NCBI RefSeq assembly: GCF_000380085.1
Contig: NZ_KB904545.1
Span: 1-58,829, forward strand
Direction of reading: 5' to 3'
DNA: 58,829 bases
Source of the DNA: Streptococcus merionis DSM 19192
GTDB lineage: Bacteria; Bacillota; Bacilli; Lactobacillales; Streptococcaceae
This document shows, one piece after another, positions 1-10,760 of the stretch; position 1 is the stretch's first letter, and each line of letters starts with the position of its first letter. The notes beneath the pieces were generated by a model that had not been told where the DNA came from, searched no databases, and worked only from the letters and a program-made list of their open reading frames with translations. Position numbers and translations under genes: made by a program.

Positions 1-63
1 GTTTGGTTCGTCTTATTTAGTTCTCAATGGTCTTATGCGTCCCGCTCTCGAGACAACTATCTT

Positions 64-92
64 AGTATATCACCTACTTTTTTTCTTGTCAA
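64..92 (-). promoter_or_regulatory. Strong sigma-A promoter, probably of an rRNA operon
   Basis: On the minus strand a perfect -35 TTGACA (87-92) is separated by exactly 17 bases from a -10 TATACT (64-69), pointing out of the left edge. The 60 bases downstream contain no ORF and look like an rRNA leader. In streptococci an rRNA operon commonly follows ftsH, so this is probably its promoter. The rRNA itself is outside the window, so the assignment is inferred. Confidence 0.7.
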
Positions 93-219
93 CACTTTTT
101 GCTTATCTTTTTTTATTTTTTTTTACTTTGTTACTTCTCCTGTTTTCTTCCGCCTTACTTAGACCTGTTTCATGCCCTATTATCCCCTCCTCTTTCTTGG
201 TCGTTCTTTGAGCTTGTTA

Positions 220-248
220 AAGGACAGACCGCTTTCCGTTCTGTCCTT
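220..248 (-). terminator. Hairpin after ftsH
   Basis: An 8-bp inverted repeat (AAGGACAG at 220-227, CTGTCCTT at 241-248) lies just past the ftsH stop codon. The following T-run on the minus strand is only three bases, so it is a weak terminator or a transcript-end stabiliser. Confidence 0.45.
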
Positions 249-258
249 ATTACTATCT

Positions 259-2235
259 CTATTGGGATGGGGGTTCTTTTTCCAATTTATGCTTTACTTC
301 TTCATAAGAAAGGGCTTTGACTTCTTCCTCATCAATCTGTTCAGGCATTTTCCCAGTTTCATAAATGGATTTGATTTGATTACTATCAAGTGTCTCATAT
401 TTTAAGAGGGCTTCTGCTATCAATTTATGAGTGTCGCGGTGACCCTGAATTATTTCTGCTGCTTTATTACGGGCTTCATTAAGTAAACTACGCACCTCTG
501 CATCAATTTCATAAGCTGTTTGATCAGAAAAAGATTTTTGAGGACTGACTGTCCCAGGCATGATGGCATGGTTACCCTCATACTGCATCGGTCCCATCTT
601 ATCACTCATACCATACTCTGTGACCATTGCACGCGCCATCTGAGTTGCTTGTTCAAAATCATTTGAAGCACCGGTGGTCTGGGCATTGAAAATAATTTCT
701 TCAGCTACACGGCCACCCATAAGGCCAGCCAATTGCTCTTTCATATCATCTTTCGAAAGAAGCATTTGATCTTCTTTTGGAAGAGCAATCATATAACCAC
801 CTGCACGCCCACGTGGAACAATAGTAACTTTATGAACTTCACGTGCATTTGAAAGCACGAGTCCAACGATGGTGTGACCGGCCTCATGGTAAGCAACCAT
901 CTCACGCTCGCGTTGCGAAATCGTACGATCTTTTTTAGATGGGCCTGCGATAACACGATCTTCTGCTTCATCAATGTCAGAAGCATCAATTTTAGTTTTA
1001 TTACGACGAGCAGCTACGAGCGCCGCTTCATTAAGAACATTTTCCAAGTCAGCACCGACAAATCCTGGTGTCTGTTGGGCAACAAGTTTCAAGTCAACAT
1101 CAGTTGCTAACGGCTTATTACGAGCATGGACTTTAAGAATAGCTTCACGTCCTTTAACATCTGGGCGACCTACAAGTACCTTACGGTCAAAACGGCCTGG
1201 ACGAAGAAGAGCCGGGTCTAAAACATCACTTCGGTTTGTAGCAGCAATAATGATAATACCTTCATTGCCTTCAAAACCATCCATTTCAATCAAGAGTTGA
1301 TTAAGGGTTTGCTCGCGCTCATCATTACCACCACCAAGTCCTATACCACGTTGGCGGCCAACAGCATCAATTTCATCGATGAAAATAATGGCAGGTGCAG
1401 CTTTTTTCGCGTCCTCAAAGAGAGACCGCACCCGACTAGCGCCGACACCAACAAACATTTCAACAAAGTCAGAGCCTGAGATTGAGAAAAATGGTACGCC
1501 AGCTTCACCTGCGACAGCTTTAGCTAACAAGGTTTTACCGGTCCCTGGAGGACCTTCCAAAAGAACACCAGCAGGAATACGAGCTCCAAGAGCTGTATAG
1601 CGTTTTGGATCTTTCAAGAATTCGACAACTTCTACCAATTCTTGCTTTTCTTCTTCAGCGCCAGCGACATCTGAGAAACGAATCTTAACATCCCCTTTGC
1701 TCATGGAACGCGCCTTATTACGACCAAAGCTCATAGCACCACGCGCACCGCCAGCTCCACCTTGTCCCATCATGGAGAAAAGAAAGAAGCCTATAAAAAG
1801 TAATGGCACAAAGTTGATCAGAAGACTGATCCATAATCCATTAGAACTTTCGGGTTTGACAGTGATTTTGACATTTTCTTCTGCCACCAAATCCGTCAGT
1901 TCATCAATAGTCGTATCTGCGGCTAGAACTAAAGATTTAAATTCTTTAACCTTTGTAGGAACCGTTGAGAAAAAACGAATTCCTGTCTCAGTTGTCTTTT
2001 CTGCGTCTTGTGCTTCCTTATACTTACCAGTTATTGCGATAACACCCTCACCGGGTTGGTAGGTAATTTCTTTAACCTTGCCATCCTTAATTTGCTCTAG
2101 CATTTGAGTGTAAGAAATTTCCTGACTCATGCTCGCATTGCCTGCAAAAAGGTATTGGAAACCAGAAATAAGTGCAATAATGAGCACTATATACAGAAAA
2201 GAATTTCTTAGGAAGCTATTTTTTTTATTATTCAT
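259..2235 (-). CDS. ftsH: ATP-dependent zinc metalloprotease FtsH
   Basis: Membrane-anchored AAA+ protease that unfolds and degrades membrane and short-lived cytosolic proteins. The 658-residue product is of usual length. There is an N-terminal membrane segment at about 11-31, an extracytoplasmic domain, a second membrane segment at about 134-156, the AAA module with Walker A GPPGTGKT (228-235), Walker B FIDEID (285-290) and the second region of homology around 325-350, then the zinc-protease motif HEAGH (450-454). It is last in the hpt-tilS block, 27 bases after hpt, and an rRNA-type promoter follows. No comX gene is present in the remaining 258 bases. Start ATG fits the family N-terminus. 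Confidence 0.97.
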   Translation of the reverse strand: MNNKKNSFLRNSFLYIVLIIALISGFQYLFAGNASMSQEISYTQMLEQIKDGKVKEITYQPGEGVIAITGKYKEAQDAEKTTETGIRFFSTVPTKVKEFKSLVLAADTTIDELTDLVAEENVKITVKPESSNGLWISLLINFVPLLFIGFFLFSMMGQGGAGGARGAMSFGRNKARSMSKGDVKIRFSDVAGAEEEKQELVEVVEFLKDPKRYTALGARIPAGVLLEGPPGTGKTLLAKAVAGEAGVPFFSISGSDFVEMFVGVGASRVRSLFEDAKKAAPAIIFIDEIDAVGRQRGIGLGGGNDEREQTLNQLLIEMDGFEGNEGIIIIAATNRSDVLDPALLRPGRFDRKVLVGRPDVKGREAILKVHARNKPLATDVDLKLVAQQTPGFVGADLENVLNEAALVAARRNKTKIDASDIDEAEDRVIAGPSKKDRTISQREREMVAYHEAGHTIVGLVLSNAREVHKVTIVPRGRAGGYMIALPKEDQMLLSKDDMKEQLAGLMGGRVAEEIIFNAQTTGASNDFEQATQMARAMVTEYGMSDKMGPMQYEGNHAIMPGTVSPQKSFSDQTAYEIDAEVRSLLNEARNKAAEIIQGHRDTHKLIAEALLKYETLDSNQIKSIYETGKMPEQIDEEEVKALSYEEVKHKLEKEPPSQ

Positions 2236-2262
2236 AAGTGTGCAAATACCTGCTTATCTAAC

Positions 2263-2805
2263 TTAGTTATTGTAAACTTCTTCTTTTAATACTCCGATGT
2301 AGGGAAGATTACGATAATTTTCATCATAATCTAATCCAAATCCAATCAAAAATTCATTTGGAACTACAAATCCAGTATAATCTGCTTCAATCTCAACGAC
2401 GCGACCCGCTGGCTTATCAACCAAGGTAACAATCTTAATAGAAGCTGGATTTCGCTTGAGGAAAAGCTCACGCAAATCCTTTAAGGTGCGTCCTGTGTCA
2501 ATAATATCTTCAATAAAAATCAAATCACGACCTGTCACATCAGAGTCAACATCCTTGATAATATTAACTTGGCCTGTACTTTCAGTTCCACCGTGATAGC
2601 TTGAAACAATCATAAATTCAAGTTCAATATGAGTATCGATGTGCTTGATTAATTCCGCCAAAAATGGAACAGACCCCTTCAAAACACCTATAAGGATAGG
2701 ATTTTTATCAGCGTATTCTTCGGTTAAAATCTGTCCAAGTTCCTTAGACTTAGCTCTAATTTCCTCTTCAGTGATGAGGACTTTTTTGATATCTTGTTCT
2801 AACAT
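2263..2805 (-). CDS. hpt: Hypoxanthine phosphoribosyltransferase
   Basis: Purine salvage enzyme joining hypoxanthine or guanine to PRPP to give IMP or GMP. It carries the PRPP-binding signature with acidic pair, [12 protein letters not shown], near residue 100, the SSYHGG loop and the C-terminal [19 protein letters not shown] segment of the family. I place the start at the internal ATG at 2805 (180 aa, protein starting MLEQDIKKV), the usual streptococcal form. An upstream in-frame ATG at 2820 overlaps the tilS stop as ATGA but has no ribosome site. It is translationally linked to tilS. Confidence 0.95.
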   Translation of the reverse strand: MLEQDIKKVLITEEEIRAKSKELGQILTEEYADKNPILIGVLKGSVPFLAELIKHIDTHIELEFMIVSSYHGGTESTGQVNIIKDVDSDVTGRDLIFIEDIIDTGRTLKDLRELFLKRNPASIKIVTLVDKPAGRVVEIEADYTGFVVPNEFLIGFGLDYDENYRNLPYIGVLKEEVYNN

Positions 2806-2816
2806 GATGCTTTCTT

Positions 2817-4088
2817 TCATTTGATTTTTTTGATATATAGTATGTTTTTCATTGTATCATTTTTTGGAGATTTACTCAAATCACTGACCACAATTCCTGC
2901 AATTCCGAGTATTTTTTGATCCTGCTCGATAAGAAGAAGTTTATTTCGCTCAAAAAGTGGGATTTTTTGATCAATCAGCCATCTGCGAACTTTTCGATGA
3001 TAACCGTTGATTTGAATCTGATCTCCTGGCTGTCTAGTTCTCAGATAAACAGGGTTTTCTGAGTGTAAATACAGTTTTTGATCAGCATTTTTGATTCGCT
3101 GATTAAAACCAAATTGAAAATCACCATAAAAAACGAGATTTTCTGATTGTAACACAAAAGGTTTCACTTCTTCATCCGTCTCTGGTTGGATTTTCTCAAG
3201 ATAAAATTCTTCGTAAGTCAAAATGAGACGATACCCTTGTTTTATAGGAAGCGTCTTATTTTTCTGGGTTTGGATAATATGTAGGAGATCTTCAAATTGG
3301 GCTTTGTGAATGTTTAATTTTGGAAATTGCTGCAGGTAATCCTGTAAAAATTGGCGTTGCACCGCTTCTGGATAAACCCGAAAAACTGCTAAGTTCTGAT
3401 AATGGATAGCTTTGATAAAATAGGCTAATGATTGGGATAAATCGCCAACTTCCTGTGCTAAATAATTAAGGTGCTGGCTCAGTCTAGGATTTTCTTCTGA
3501 TAACTGAGGCAGGTAATTCTGACGTATGCGATTCCGAAAATAATCAAGTGAGGCGTTAGATTCATCTTCAAAATGAAAAAGAGGCTCTAACTCTGACTTT
3601 GTAAAAGTCAGAAGAGGTCTAATCAACTCTCCAGATCCAAAAGATTGACGCTCTGCCATTCCTGAAAGATGTCGCAAACGGCTCCCTCGGATGATTCGCA
3701 TGAGGATTGTCTCTGCCTGATCATCTGCATGATGAGCAGTCAAAAGAGCTGTATAGCCGTATGTTTTCATACATTCCTTAAAAAACCGATAGCGAAAATC
3801 TCGCGCATAACTTTCGGAAAACTGACCTGTAAATTTTGAAAAATGAAAGGGAATCTGGTGTTTTCTAGCATAAGATTCAAGGTAGTCAGCTTCTAGGTCA
3901 GACTCTGGACGCTGTCCATGATGGACATGAGCAATCCCGATCTCAATCTGAAACTGTTCCTGAAAATTTAGCATCCATTCCAGTAAATTCATCGAATCAA
4001 GACCACCTGAAACCGCGATAAGAACCTTCTGGTGGTTATCAAAAAAGTGCCTCTCAGAGGCAACTTTTAAAAATTTATCTCTTATCAT
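2817..4088 (-). CDS. tilS: tRNA(Ile)-lysidine synthase
   Basis: N-type ATP-pyrophosphatase that converts C34 of the CAU-anticodon tRNA-Ile to lysidine, so that it reads AUA codons. The P-loop motif SGGLDSMN lies at about 28-35 of 423 residues; the [10 protein letters not shown] segment near 130 and a C-terminal substrate-binding domain follow. The start ATG overlaps the stop of the upstream serine hydrolase by four bases (ATGA), and the gene ends at the hpt start region, so the three genes are co-translated. The gene is essential in bacteria of this group. Confidence 0.95.
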   Translation of the reverse strand: MIRDKFLKVASERHFFDNHQKVLIAVSGGLDSMNLLEWMLNFQEQFQIEIGIAHVHHGQRPESDLEADYLESYARKHQIPFHFSKFTGQFSESYARDFRYRFFKECMKTYGYTALLTAHHADDQAETILMRIIRGSRLRHLSGMAERQSFGSGELIRPLLTFTKSELEPLFHFEDESNASLDYFRNRIRQNYLPQLSEENPRLSQHLNYLAQEVGDLSQSLAYFIKAIHYQNLAVFRVYPEAVQRQFLQDYLQQFPKLNIHKAQFEDLLHIIQTQKNKTLPIKQGYRLILTYEEFYLEKIQPETDEEVKPFVLQSENLVFYGDFQFGFNQRIKNADQKLYLHSENPVYLRTRQPGDQIQINGYHRKVRRWLIDQKIPLFERNKLLLIEQDQKILGIAGIVVSDLSKSPKNDTMKNILYIKKIK

Positions 4089-5368
4089 TTAAGTACCGCA
4101 TAAACATCATCTGAGATGTTTGTTATATCGTTGTAAGATTTATTGTTCGTAAAAATCGCAATCATGTAAGGAGAGTCAGTATAGACTATAGCCACATCAT
4201 GACGGAAATCATAAGCATCTCCTACTTTGTGGGCAATTTTAACGTCAATATTTTTCGCGATGCGCTCCTTATCAAAATCCGTATTGGACAGTGCTTCTAA
4301 AACTTCCCCATTGGGATTGAGATTGTAGAGTGCAGCCATAACCAAGCCAGCTTGTTTAGCAGTTGCGTCTCTAGTTGTCATTTCCCACCGAGTTTTTGTG
4401 ACAGCATCTAAAGTCCGATAATAGGTATCGTTAAATTCCTTAGTAAGGTAATAACTTAAAATATTGCTGGCAACATTGTCTGATTTTTTAGCTGTAAGTT
4501 GGATTAATTCGCCAATCGTGTATTCTTTATCATCTGCTTTTTTAGGCATGCTTCCTGCACCTTCTGGCTTATAAGCACCATCAAATTGATGAACAGCCTC
4601 CGTATATTTAAGTTTATCAGATAACTTAATAGTTCCATCATTTAGTTGCAACTGAACCATGTAAAGAATAGGAAGTTTAGCTGTGCTGGCAGAATACATG
4701 ACCTTATCTTCATTGACACCAGCAGTTATACCGGTCTCTAATTGCTGCACATAGATGCCGTAATCAGCCTGATTGTATTTTTGAGAGAGAATTTCCTGAA
4801 CTTTTTCCATACGGTTATCTTCTGCTGACAAATACTCTGTTGACACCCACCCCTCCGCTATTTTAGCAAAATCACCTCGAGGAGTCGTGACAAATTCTGT
4901 CACCGTCACTTGTGAAAATGCAGCAGGTGTTTTTGACACTTTTTTAGCTTCGTTTCCGATAGGACTGGTCATGACCATAGCATTTTTTTCTAGCCAAAAC
5001 GTGTCTTTTGTTAGATAAGAACTTTGGATTTTATCCTCAAAAATGGTAGCTGCACTAGCTAAGATAAATGTACCATTTTCTAAGACAAAAACTGGTTGAA
5101 GCTGGTCATTGACTTTAAAATCGCTAATGACGATTTTTTGATTTGGTTGAAGATTACCGGCTGTTTCTGTCAAATTAATGTCTTTAAACGTTTTGAGCGT
5201 TTCGTAGACATTCGGATTAACAGGAATTCTATCGTAATAGTCTGAATAGATAGGGCTAGTCAGCTGAAATTGTCCTTCATTGGACAGTTCAAAATCTTTT
5301 TCTATACTATCGACTGGAGTTGTCATAAAAAAAGTGGAGGTCACAAAAAATAAAATGACTTTACGCAT
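4085..5368 (-). CDS. Secreted class-A beta-lactamase-like serine hydrolase
   Basis: An exported serine hydrolase of the penicillin-binding/beta-lactamase fold, 427 aa. The N-terminus has a short basic region and a hydrophobic stretch (about 4-17). An N-terminal half of unclear function precedes the catalytic domain, where S228-T-A-K231 is the SxxK motif, SDN lies near 297 and HKVG near 382 stands in for KTG. The same gene sits between divIC and tilS in other streptococci. Whether it hydrolyses beta-lactams or peptidoglycan peptides is not shown by sequence. An excellent ribosome site (AGGAGGGA) precedes the ATG. Confidence 0.85.
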   Translation of the reverse strand: MRKVILFFVTSTFFMTTPVDSIEKDFELSNEGQFQLTSPIYSDYYDRIPVNPNVYETLKTFKDINLTETAGNLQPNQKIVISDFKVNDQLQPVFVLENGTFILASAATIFEDKIQSSYLTKDTFWLEKNAMVMTSPIGNEAKKVSKTPAAFSQVTVTEFVTTPRGDFAKIAEGWVSTEYLSAEDNRMEKVQEILSQKYNQADYGIYVQQLETGITAGVNEDKVMYSASTAKLPILYMVQLQLNDGTIKLSDKLKYTEAVHQFDGAYKPEGAGSMPKKADDKEYTIGELIQLTAKKSDNVASNILSYYLTKEFNDTYYRTLDAVTKTRWEMTTRDATAKQAGLVMAALYNLNPNGEVLEALSNTDFDKERIAKNIDVKIAHKVGDAYDFRHDVAIVYTDSPYMIAIFTNNKSYNDITNISDDVYAVLK

Positions 5369-5385
5369 GTGTCCCTCCTCCTTTC

Positions 5386-5508
5386 TTATGGCTTTTCTTC
5401 TTTTAGGGATTCTTCTTGTTTGAGTTTTTGATTTTTCTGTGATAATTCTTCTAACTTTTCATCAGAATAAGCTAAAAACGTTTCGACCGTTTTTACTAGA
5501 TCTTCCAT
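5386..5508 (-). CDS. Conserved 40-aa protein between divIC and the serine hydrolase
   Basis: A small ORF begins with ATG at 5508, overlapping the divIC stop as TAATG, and ends at 5386, 17 bases before the next gene. The 40 residues start [19 protein letters not shown] and finish with a Lys/Glu-rich tail, predicted to be one amphipathic helix without a signal or membrane segment. A similarly sized hypothetical gene occupies this position in other streptococci, which with the stop-start coupling supports it as real. Function is unknown; its position suggests a link to division or the cell wall. Confidence 0.7.
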   Translation of the reverse strand: MEDLVKTVETFLAYSDEKLEELSQKNQKLKQEESLKEEKP

Positions 5509-5891
5509 TATTTTGACCTCGGTAAAAGATTGGGAATGGTGTAAACAAATTCACCTTCTTTGGAATAATGGTATTTGGCTCGGACATACTTAGCCGCATA
5601 ATCCTTATCCGAAAGTTTCTTCACCAATGCCTGCTCTGTCTCAACCTGCTCTTCTAATTCCTTATAATCAGTCTTCATTTCAGCTAGTTGTGCTCGCTTT
5701 TCTAACAATTTTTCATAAGACTGCATGAGATTATAAGTTGGCAAGGTAAAGAGGAAGATGACCAAAATCAAAATCATCCCCATCAGGCGATTTTTCTTCT
5801 GATTCTCTTTTAAGACCTTTTGGCGTTTGGTCTTCTGAGTTTGAATAAAGGCGTTATTGAGTTGTAATACTCTTGATTTAGTCTTGCTCAT
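5508..5891 (-). CDS. divIC: Septum formation initiator DivIC/FtsB
   Basis: Bitopic division protein that with FtsL and DivIB activates septal peptidoglycan synthesis. The 127-residue product has a basic cytosolic N-terminus (to about 32), one membrane segment (about 34-51) and an extracytoplasmic coiled coil (about 57-92) rich in Glu/Lys/Leu heptads, followed by the [13 protein letters not shown] segment typical of the family. It overlaps rqcP by 14 bases and is coupled to the 40-aa ORF downstream. Confidence 0.9.
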   Translation of the reverse strand: MSKTKSRVLQLNNAFIQTQKTKRQKVLKENQKKNRLMGMILILVIFLFTLPTYNLMQSYEKLLEKRAQLAEMKTDYKELEEQVETEQALVKKLSDKDYAAKYVRAKYHYSKEGEFVYTIPNLLPRSK

Positions 5892-6150
5892 CTGATTCTA
5901 CCCGTTTTTCACTGATTATTTCAAACATTTTAGCAGCATCTTCTTTTTTGGTACTATCTTTCATCTCAAGGACCTTAACCGTTAAAATTTTGTTGCCAAA
6001 GCGGATTTCGATTTCATCGTTGATTTTTAAATCTGTTGACGATTTAGCTAAAATGCCATTGACCTTGATTCGACCCTTATCGGCCACTTCTTTTGCAACT
6101 GTCCGGCGTTTGATGATGCGGGACACTTTTAAATATTTATCTAATCTCAT
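5878..6150 (-). CDS. rqcP: S4-domain ribosome-quality-control protein RqcP
   Basis: Small (90 aa) S4 RNA-binding protein, the Firmicutes RqcP/YlmH-type partner of RqcH that helps add alanine tails to nascent chains on stalled 50S subunits. The S4 fold covers nearly all of it: [19 protein letters not shown], then KGRIKVNG and the basic strand. Its place directly upstream of divIC is conserved in Firmicutes. The assignment to RqcP rather than a generic Hsp15-like protein rests on size and this synteny. Confidence 0.85.
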   Translation of the reverse strand: MRLDKYLKVSRIIKRRTVAKEVADKGRIKVNGILAKSSTDLKINDEIEIRFGNKILTVKVLEMKDSTKKEDAAKMFEIISEKRVESDEQD

Positions 6151-6330
6151 AATACTTTACCTCAAAATCTCCTCTATTATACCACTTTTACCCTAAAATG
6201 ACAGTTTAATTCTTCTTTCTGCCACGCCAAACGCATAAAGAAAGTCCTCATAGCTTTCTGAAATAGCAAAAACCAAAGGGCATAATGTCTTCGTCAAGGA
6301 AAATTTATCTTTTTTTAATGATTGTTTTCG

Positions 6331-9300
6331 TCATGCGGTTGATGTGTTCTTTCTAACCTTGATTTTGATCAAGTGCTCAGCAAAGGTGAGCAATTCCTCT
6401 AAAATTTCGTAATCTTTTTGCCGACGAACATCGAAAATCACTTCCATTTTTTCACCATTTTCAGCAATCCTAGCCTTGAGATTAGTTTGGGAGAGGGCTT
6501 CAAAATAATCCTGAGTTAAAAAAAGGAAGCGCGCTGTCACTTCAAAACGAACAGTTACTGTCCCAGTCTTTCTTTCGACCAATTCGACAAAAGCCTGATC
6601 CATAAAAGACTTGAGAAGACCAATTTCGATCAGATAAGCAACGACATCAGGATAGTCACCAAAGCGATCGACCAACTCATCTTGTAAGGCCACATAGTCC
6701 TCTCGACTATCAATTTGTCGAATTCGTTTGTAAATTTCAATTTTTTGGCGTTCATCACTGATGTAATCGTTAGGGAGATAGGCATCCATTTGAAGACTAA
6801 TTTCCGCATTAGAACGCTGGCGCTCCTGCGTTAGACCCTGTTTCTTGGAGATAGCTTCTTCTAACAATTGACTATACATTTCAAAGCCAACAGAGTCAAT
6901 GAAGCCAGACTGGGAAGCACCTAAGATATTTCCTGCACCGCGTATGGAGAGATCTCGCATGGCAATCTTAAAACCAGCTCCTAGCTCTGTGAAGCCCTTA
7001 ATAGCTTCCAAACGTTTTTCTGCTACCTCGGTCAAACTCTTATTTGGACGATACATGAAGTAGGCATAAGCAATGCGATTGCTACGACCGACCCGACCAC
7101 GCAATTGATAAAGGGTTGATAAACCCATGTAGTCAGCATTTTCAATAAAGAGAGTATTAGCATTGGGAATGTCAACACCAGTCTCAATAATAGTCGTGGT
7201 GACAAGAACATCGTATTCGCCATTGATAAAATCCATCAGGGTATTTTCCAACATGACTTCACTCATCTGACCGTGAACAAAACCAATGTTCGCCTCAGGA
7301 ACCAATTCTCGCAATTCAGAAACCTTTTGTTCAATAGTGTCAACGCGATTGTAAAGATAAAAAACCTGACCCTCTCGGTCTAATTCTCTCAAAATAGCAT
7401 CCCTGATGACTCCTGGATTGGTCTCCATAACATAAGTTTGGACAGGATAACGATTAGTCGGTGGCGTCTCAATAACAGATAAATCTCGAATTCCCAGCAT
7501 AGACATATGGAGAGTTCGAGGAATCGGGGTAGCTGTCAAGGTTAAGACATCAACCTTGGTTTTTAAGGTCTTGAGCTTTTCCTTATGTTTCACGCCAAAC
7601 CTTTGCTCTTCATCAATAACAATAAGCCCCAAATCGGCAAAGACAACGTCATCTGATAAAAGTCTATGCGTCCCAATAATAATGTCAATTTGCCCTTTTT
7701 TCAGTTTTTCTAGCGTTTCTTTTTGTTCAGCCCTGCTTCTAAAACGACTCAAAACATCTATATTTACTGGAAAATCTAAAAACCGGGATAAAAAGTTGGT
7801 GTAGTGCTGTTGGGCGAGTACCGTCGTTGGAACTAAAATAGCGACCTGTTTGCCATCATTGACAGCCTTAAAAGATGCCCGCATAGCCACTTCAGTCTTA
7901 CCAAAACCAACATCTCCTACCAAAAGACGATCCATCGGTTGTTTGGCTTCCATATCTTTTTTGACTTCCTTGATAGACTGAAGTTGGTCATCTGTCTCCA
8001 CATAAGCAAACGCATCATCGAATTCAGCTTGATTAGCATCATCAGCTGAAAAGGCATGACCGACCAACTGACTGCGCTCAGCATAAAGCTTAATCAAGTC
8101 ATCTGCAATATCCTCGACCTGCTTTTGAACCTTAGTCTTAGTCTTTTGGAAACGGCCATCGTTAAGTTTATTGATTTTGGGTTCCTTACCATCACTAGCT
8201 ACATATTTGGATAATAACTCAATCTGGTCAACAGGCAGAGAAATTCGATCTGAATTTTGATACTGAATAGTCAAGTAATCTCGGTGAACACCTGATACAA
8301 CAATGGTCTCTATTCCTAGATATTTTCCAATACCGTGAACATGATGCACCACATAGTCGCCCTTCTCCAGCTCAGAATAATCCTTGAGTTTTTCTGCATT
8401 GCTAAGATTGGCTCGTCTAGTCCTGCGCTTAACCTTTTTGTGAAAAATTTCATAGCTGGTAATGAAAGCAATCTTCTCATCCATGAAATCAAAACCAGAG
8501 GACAAGTGTCCTAAAACCAGCTGAGTCTCTTCTTTTTCAAGGGAATTTTCTGAGACAGAAGGTAGATTGATGTCATACTCCTGTAAAGTTTTCTGTAAAG
8601 ATTGTAAACCTTGCTCTGAATCTGCTTGGATTAGAACTGTGTAGCCTGATTTTCCAAAACGTCGTAACTCATCAGAGAGCATAGGAATCTGGCTAAAGAA
8701 CTCCTGCATTTTGTGCTGGTTGAACTGATAAAGATGATCAAATTGAAGATTTCCTAAACCCTTTTGAAAGGGTGAGAAAAAGGTCGCTGGTTTGTACTGC
8801 CGCAAGGCTGAATAAGTGGAGGTAAAATAAACCTGATCCGCTAAAGCTTTGTTTTGCTGTAAACCTTCTGTCAAGTACTCAGCGATTTCCATCTCAAACT
8901 TGGCATGATTGTCTTGAATGCGATGAAAATCATCAAAGAAGATAGGAGTTCCTTGTGGGAAATAATCTAAGATTGTCCACGCTTTTTCATAAAAATATGA
9001 AAGAAATTTTCGAGTGTCAGCATGTCTGGATTGACGGATCCACTCTGACTTCAACTCATCTAAATAAGAATTAAAAATCTCATTGCCACTAGTGTCAATT
9101 TTAGTTGATAGATAATTGACAGCTCTCTGGTAGTCTGTCTCTGTAAAAAGCATGTCACTAGCAGGATAAACCCTCACCTGATCAAGGGTTTCTAGAGAAG
9201 TTTGGCTCACGGTATCAAAACTACGGATACTGTCAACCTCATCTCCGAAAAACTCAATACGATAAGGATAAGCTTCTTCCAAACAAAAAATATCTAGAAT

Positions 9301-9837
9301 ATCACCACGTAGACTAAATTCCCCAGGCGTGAGAACACGGTCTTCTTTTTTATAACCCATATTGAGCAAGCGTTGAACAAGCGTTCCCATCTCCACTTCT
9401 GAGCCAAGCTCCCAGTTTAAAATAAACTTCTGGTATTGATCTGGACTAGGAAGAAAGAGCCGACTAGCCTGAATACTAGCCACCACAAAACCAGACTGAG
9501 CCTGATTTTCCAGAAAATTAAGGGTTCGAACTCGAGAATGAATTTTATCGTCTGATGAAAAGAGGAATTCAGCCGCTGCAGCATCATCTGCAAAAAAATG
9601 ATAGACCTTATCCTGACCAACTAAACTTTCTAAATCAGCAATCAGACGTTCTGCTTCATTATTATTGGAAGTAATAATAAGAATTTTTGGGCTTTTCAAA
9701 TCATCCAAAGCTGTCGCCATAGCAACCGCCTTTGAAGAATCAGACAGCCCCATTACTAACTGACGTTCCTTTTTTTGATGATTAATCAGCCAAGAACTAA
9801 TCTGCTTGTTTTCCCTAAATAAATCTCTAATATCCAT
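6331..9837 (-). CDS. mfd: Transcription-repair coupling factor Mfd
   Basis: DNA translocase that removes RNA polymerase stalled at lesions and recruits UvrA. The protein has a UvrB-homology N-terminal part, the RNA-polymerase-interacting domain around 500-560, then the SF2 helicase core with Walker A GDVGFGKTE near 640, DEEQ box, the RGRVGRS motif VI and the C-terminal TRCF domain. I choose ATG at 9837 (1168 aa) one base after the pth stop; the longer form would use a GTG at 9846 inside pth without better ribosome-site support. Length is normal. Confidence 0.96.
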   Translation of the reverse strand: MDIRDLFRENKQISSWLINHQKKERQLVMGLSDSSKAVAMATALDDLKSPKILIITSNNNEAERLIADLESLVGQDKVYHFFADDAAAAEFLFSSDDKIHSRVRTLNFLENQAQSGFVVASIQASRLFLPSPDQYQKFILNWELGSEVEMGTLVQRLLNMGYKKEDRVLTPGEFSLRGDILDIFCLEEAYPYRIEFFGDEVDSIRSFDTVSQTSLETLDQVRVYPASDMLFTETDYQRAVNYLSTKIDTSGNEIFNSYLDELKSEWIRQSRHADTRKFLSYFYEKAWTILDYFPQGTPIFFDDFHRIQDNHAKFEMEIAEYLTEGLQQNKALADQVYFTSTYSALRQYKPATFFSPFQKGLGNLQFDHLYQFNQHKMQEFFSQIPMLSDELRRFGKSGYTVLIQADSEQGLQSLQKTLQEYDINLPSVSENSLEKEETQLVLGHLSSGFDFMDEKIAFITSYEIFHKKVKRRTRRANLSNAEKLKDYSELEKGDYVVHHVHGIGKYLGIETIVVSGVHRDYLTIQYQNSDRISLPVDQIELLSKYVASDGKEPKINKLNDGRFQKTKTKVQKQVEDIADDLIKLYAERSQLVGHAFSADDANQAEFDDAFAYVETDDQLQSIKEVKKDMEAKQPMDRLLVGDVGFGKTEVAMRASFKAVNDGKQVAILVPTTVLAQQHYTNFLSRFLDFPVNIDVLSRFRSRAEQKETLEKLKKGQIDIIIGTHRLLSDDVVFADLGLIVIDEEQRFGVKHKEKLKTLKTKVDVLTLTATPIPRTLHMSMLGIRDLSVIETPPTNRYPVQTYVMETNPGVIRDAILRELDREGQVFYLYNRVDTIEQKVSELRELVPEANIGFVHGQMSEVMLENTLMDFINGEYDVLVTTTIIETGVDIPNANTLFIENADYMGLSTLYQLRGRVGRSNRIAYAYFMYRPNKSLTEVAEKRLEAIKGFTELGAGFKIAMRDLSIRGAGNILGASQSGFIDSVGFEMYSQLLEEAISKKQGLTQERQRSNAEISLQMDAYLPNDYISDERQKIEIYKRIRQIDSREDYVALQDELVDRFGDYPDVVAYLIEIGLLKSFMDQAFVELVERKTGTVTVRFEVTARFLFLTQDYFEALSQTNLKARIAENGEKMEVIFDVRRQKDYEILEELLTFAEHLIKIKVRKNTSTA

Positions 9838-9838
9838 T

Positions 9839-10408
9839 CTAACCACTATATTTCTGTGTCATCTTAGTAAAATCATGTTCTTGTAAATAGAAATTGACAG
9901 CACTGTCAACTCTGTCAAGAGCTTTTAAAATATTAATACGATCATCATCTTCAAACTTGGTCAAGACATGATGATGGACTGGTAAGCCATTTTTTGGCCG
10001 TCCAATCCCAATCTTCACGCGATCAAATTCCTGGGTGCCTAAATGCTTTATAATTGATTTGATACCATTATGGCCACCAGCAGAACCTTTTTGACGGAAG
10101 CGAACTTTACCAACTTCCATATCCAAGTCATCATAGATGACAATTAGATCCTCTATATCCAGACCAAAATAGGTTAAAAGAGCATACACTGCTTCTCCTG
10201 ATTTATTCATAAAGGTGGTTGGTTTAACTAAGAAGATTTTTTCCCCATATAAGCGTGTTGTTGCGATTTCTGCCTTAAAAACCTTATCCTCTGTAAATGT
10301 CTCATTAGCAGCTTGAGCCATCTTATCAACTAGCATAAAGCCAATATTATGACGTGTTTCGTGGTATTTGGAGCCAGGATTTCCTAGGCCAACAATCATT
10401 TTTGTCAT
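9839..10408 (-). CDS. pth: Peptidyl-tRNA hydrolase
   Basis: Releases tRNA from prematurely dropped peptidyl-tRNAs. The 189-residue protein contains the family signatures [18 protein letters not shown] (catalytic His of TRHN near 20), FMNKSGEAV and YDDLDMEVG. It is followed immediately by mfd, a conserved Firmicutes pair. A ribosome site (AGAGGAAATA) precedes the ATG. The 530 bases upstream carry several inverted repeats rather than a clear promoter. Confidence 0.96.
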   Translation of the reverse strand: MTKMIVGLGNPGSKYHETRHNIGFMLVDKMAQAANETFTEDKVFKAEIATTRLYGEKIFLVKPTTFMNKSGEAVYALLTYFGLDIEDLIVIYDDLDMEVGKVRFRQKGSAGGHNGIKSIIKHLGTQEFDRVKIGIGRPKNGLPVHHHVLTKFEDDDRINILKALDRVDSAVNFYLQEHDFTKMTQKYSG

Positions 10409-10445
10409 TATTTCCTCTTTCTTTACAGATGTGTAAACGCCAAAA

Positions 10446-10502
10446 GGGGGAGTGGAACAAAAACCGAAATTTCGAAGAAATCGATTTTAGTGTCCCATCC
10501 CC
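10446..10502. repeat. GGGAG-type intergenic hairpin
   Basis: A long imperfect inverted repeat: GGGGGAGTGG at the left pairs with the CCCATCCCC end, and the inner ACCGAAATTTCGAAGAAATC part forms a second stem. The same scheme (G-rich arm, AAAATCGATTT core, GTCC and C-rich arm) recurs downstream of trpS at 26958-27016. It probably works as a bidirectional terminator or transcript-end hairpin. Confidence 0.5.
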
Positions 10503-10599
10503 ACAGATCTAAACCATCTGGAGACAGTTGAAATTGTCAATAAGGAGGCTGGGAAAAAGGCCAACCTCACCTCTCATCTCATCTCATCGTTTGCGTAAA

Positions 10600-10760
10600 C
10601 CTCTCAGCGCAGTGGTTGGGAGTAAGACTTGTTGGCCATGCCAACTTAGTCTTACTCCTGCAAAGATCATTAGGTGCTTTAGCGTCAATGAACCACTGCT
10701 GATTAGGATTTAATATATTAGACCCCTGCTCAGCGGTTCGCTGTCTCCAATCGTTTCGCA
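10600..10760 (-). repeat. Dispersed nested-palindrome repeat, copy A
   Basis: Nested inverted repeats: outer GCAGTGGTT (10609-10617) with AACCACTGC (10691-10699), middle GGAGTAAGACT (10619-10629) with AGTCTTACTCC (10648-10658), inner GTTGGC (10631-10636) with GCCAAC (10640-10645). The segment to the right, at about 10727-10755, is nearly identical to 50093-50120 in inverted orientation. Related copies are at 28700-28820 and 50093-50290. Together with its neighbours it fills the pth-ychF gap; no gene is visible in 10409-10938. Confidence 0.7.

Noticed and set aside
1..258. Possible comX/sigX gene beside ftsH as in some streptococci
   Set aside because: No sigma-factor-like frame in this stretch; it holds only a promoter and a hairpin.
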